NCBI GenBank assembly: GCA_013339895.1 | Contig: JABACO010000014.1 | Coordinates: 1,403,046 to 1,467,045 of the forward strand | Direction of reading: 5' to 3' | Length of the DNA: 64,000 nucleotides | From: Ephydatia muelleri | Lineage: Eukaryota > Porifera > Demospongiae > Spongillida > Spongillidae | In this document: piece by piece, positions 63,401 to 64,000 of the stretch | Position numbering within the stretch: the stretch's first letter is position 1 | How the letters are laid out: each line of letters opens with the position of its first letter | The notes under the pieces: model-generated | What the model was told of the DNA's origin: nothing | What the model saw: the letters and a program-made list of their open reading frames with translations, nothing else | The model's database searches: none | Made by a program: the position numbers and the translations under genes

Positions 63401-64000
63401 AGGGGCTACAAGTTCAGTACAGTCTTGCACAATACACTCCTTTCTGCCACTGTTTGTCAGGCTTTCCAGCTCCAGGTTTTATATGCATATAAAACCAGGA
63501 GCTAAGTTGAGCGTATCTCCAGCATCTCCTCCACTCAACCGACACAACCATGGTTGTGTCGGTTGAGTGGAGGAGATGCTGGAGATATGTTTAGCTGAGA
63601 AAGGGTGTCCAGCACAGTAGGAAATTGGTGAGGAGTGGTGGGGGGGCAGATTCTCCTGACAGGAAGACCATCCACTTGTGGTGATGTAGAGCTTGTCTGT
63701 GGTGGTGGCTATAGCAATGTTGTGGGGTCATTAGCAATGACTGTAGTTGTGCTGAAGGTAGTTGTGGTAGAGGCTGTTGGGTTGGTGAAAAGAGCTGCAG
63801 TGATGTGGATGGTGATGTCTGCAGCTGCAAAGTTAGAGGCATTACTGGCAGCTGCTGAGGATAAACAGGTAGGAGCGTGTTATTTGCCCCCTCCAACATA
63901 TGAAACGATGAAATAGATGCTGATTTTGATGTCATCTGCGTTGAAATCTGAGATGAAAATATTTGTGGTGGTGATAGCTGTGAAGATGATTGAGGTGATG
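60417..64000 (-). mobile_element. RT family A retroelement, copy 3 (runs off the window)
   Basis: Collinear with 27768-31300. The RT palm frame 62240-61362 (292 codons) is longer than in copies 1 and 2 and has SESGVQQGDLLGPLLF, HSWYMDDGVIAG and EILGVPIGDPIF. The C-terminal block is at 60822-60529, with CCHC/endonuclease-like segment 61158-60862, zinc-finger/linker region 63400-62830 and N-terminal region from 63935. It is broken by several frame changes. Confidence 0.85.
63475..63587. repeat. Paired palindromes of RT-A, copy 3
   Basis: 22-bp palindrome at 63475-63496 and perfect 74-bp palindrome at 63514-63587, unchanged from copy 2 in sequence and spacing, while surrounding DNA has several substitutions and indels. 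Confidence 0.93.

Overview
The window looks like a repeat-rich stretch of nuclear DNA from a marine invertebrate, probably an early-branching animal such as a demosponge. That is an inference. It rests on GT-AG introns, many animal-type transposons, an organelle-like trnS(UGA)-trnD(GUC) pair, and NNMT-type methyltransferase genes in a tandem and inverted array. No sequence fixes the species. There is one 1000-N gap (8592-9591), and several homopolymer G/C runs fall at repeat junctions, so some of the architecture could be assembly error.

The only convincing host genes are seven copies or pieces of one small SAM-dependent methyltransferase of the NNMT/PNMT/INMT family. Four are intact 269-aa frames (24475-25284 -, 52302-53111 -, 53279-54088 +, 55524-56333 +). 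One has a 1-nt frameshift (50059-50869 -). Two are complementary halves: the N-terminal half at 17968-18112 (-) and the C-terminal half at 25774-26433 (+). They break within a few bases of the same codon, as an inversion through the gene would leave them. Each copy sits in a unit of about 2.25 kb. Four units form a palindrome with arms of about 3.3 kb centred at 53195.

Layout: a 151-bp satellite (1-980). A left inverted-repeat arm (1977-8591) whose mirror is 37356-44016; both arms carry a DD41D mariner, the tRNA pair, CA/TG repeats and an NRF1-type promoter motif. Then the gap, LINE-like RT family A (9592-11612), and RT family B interrupted by a Ginger-type element (11900-15987) with a clean 4-bp target duplication. 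Next come NNMT-unit DNA and an element related to the N-terminal part of RAG1 (19313-20492). NNMT units follow at 23.4-27.75 kb, then RT-A copy 2 (27768-31600), a gypsy-like fragment, an EnSpm/CACTA fossil (33.37-34.9 kb), and the C-terminal end of a second RAG1-like element (36190-37019). After the right arm there is a hAT transposon whose intron holds a 2.7-kb foldback element, RT-B, the NNMT palindrome, a 5'-truncated RT-B copy, two adjacent TA-flanked foldback elements, and RT-A copy 3.

The most notable items are the RAG1-like (N-RAG-TP-like) element, with a recognisable zinc-binding dimerisation region, a RING finger and an invertebrate-type C-terminal tail; the nested inverted duplications carrying the NNMT array; and insertions dated against empty sites in the paralogous copies (a 68-bp palindrome with 9-bp TSD, Ginger with GATA TSD, truncated RT-B).
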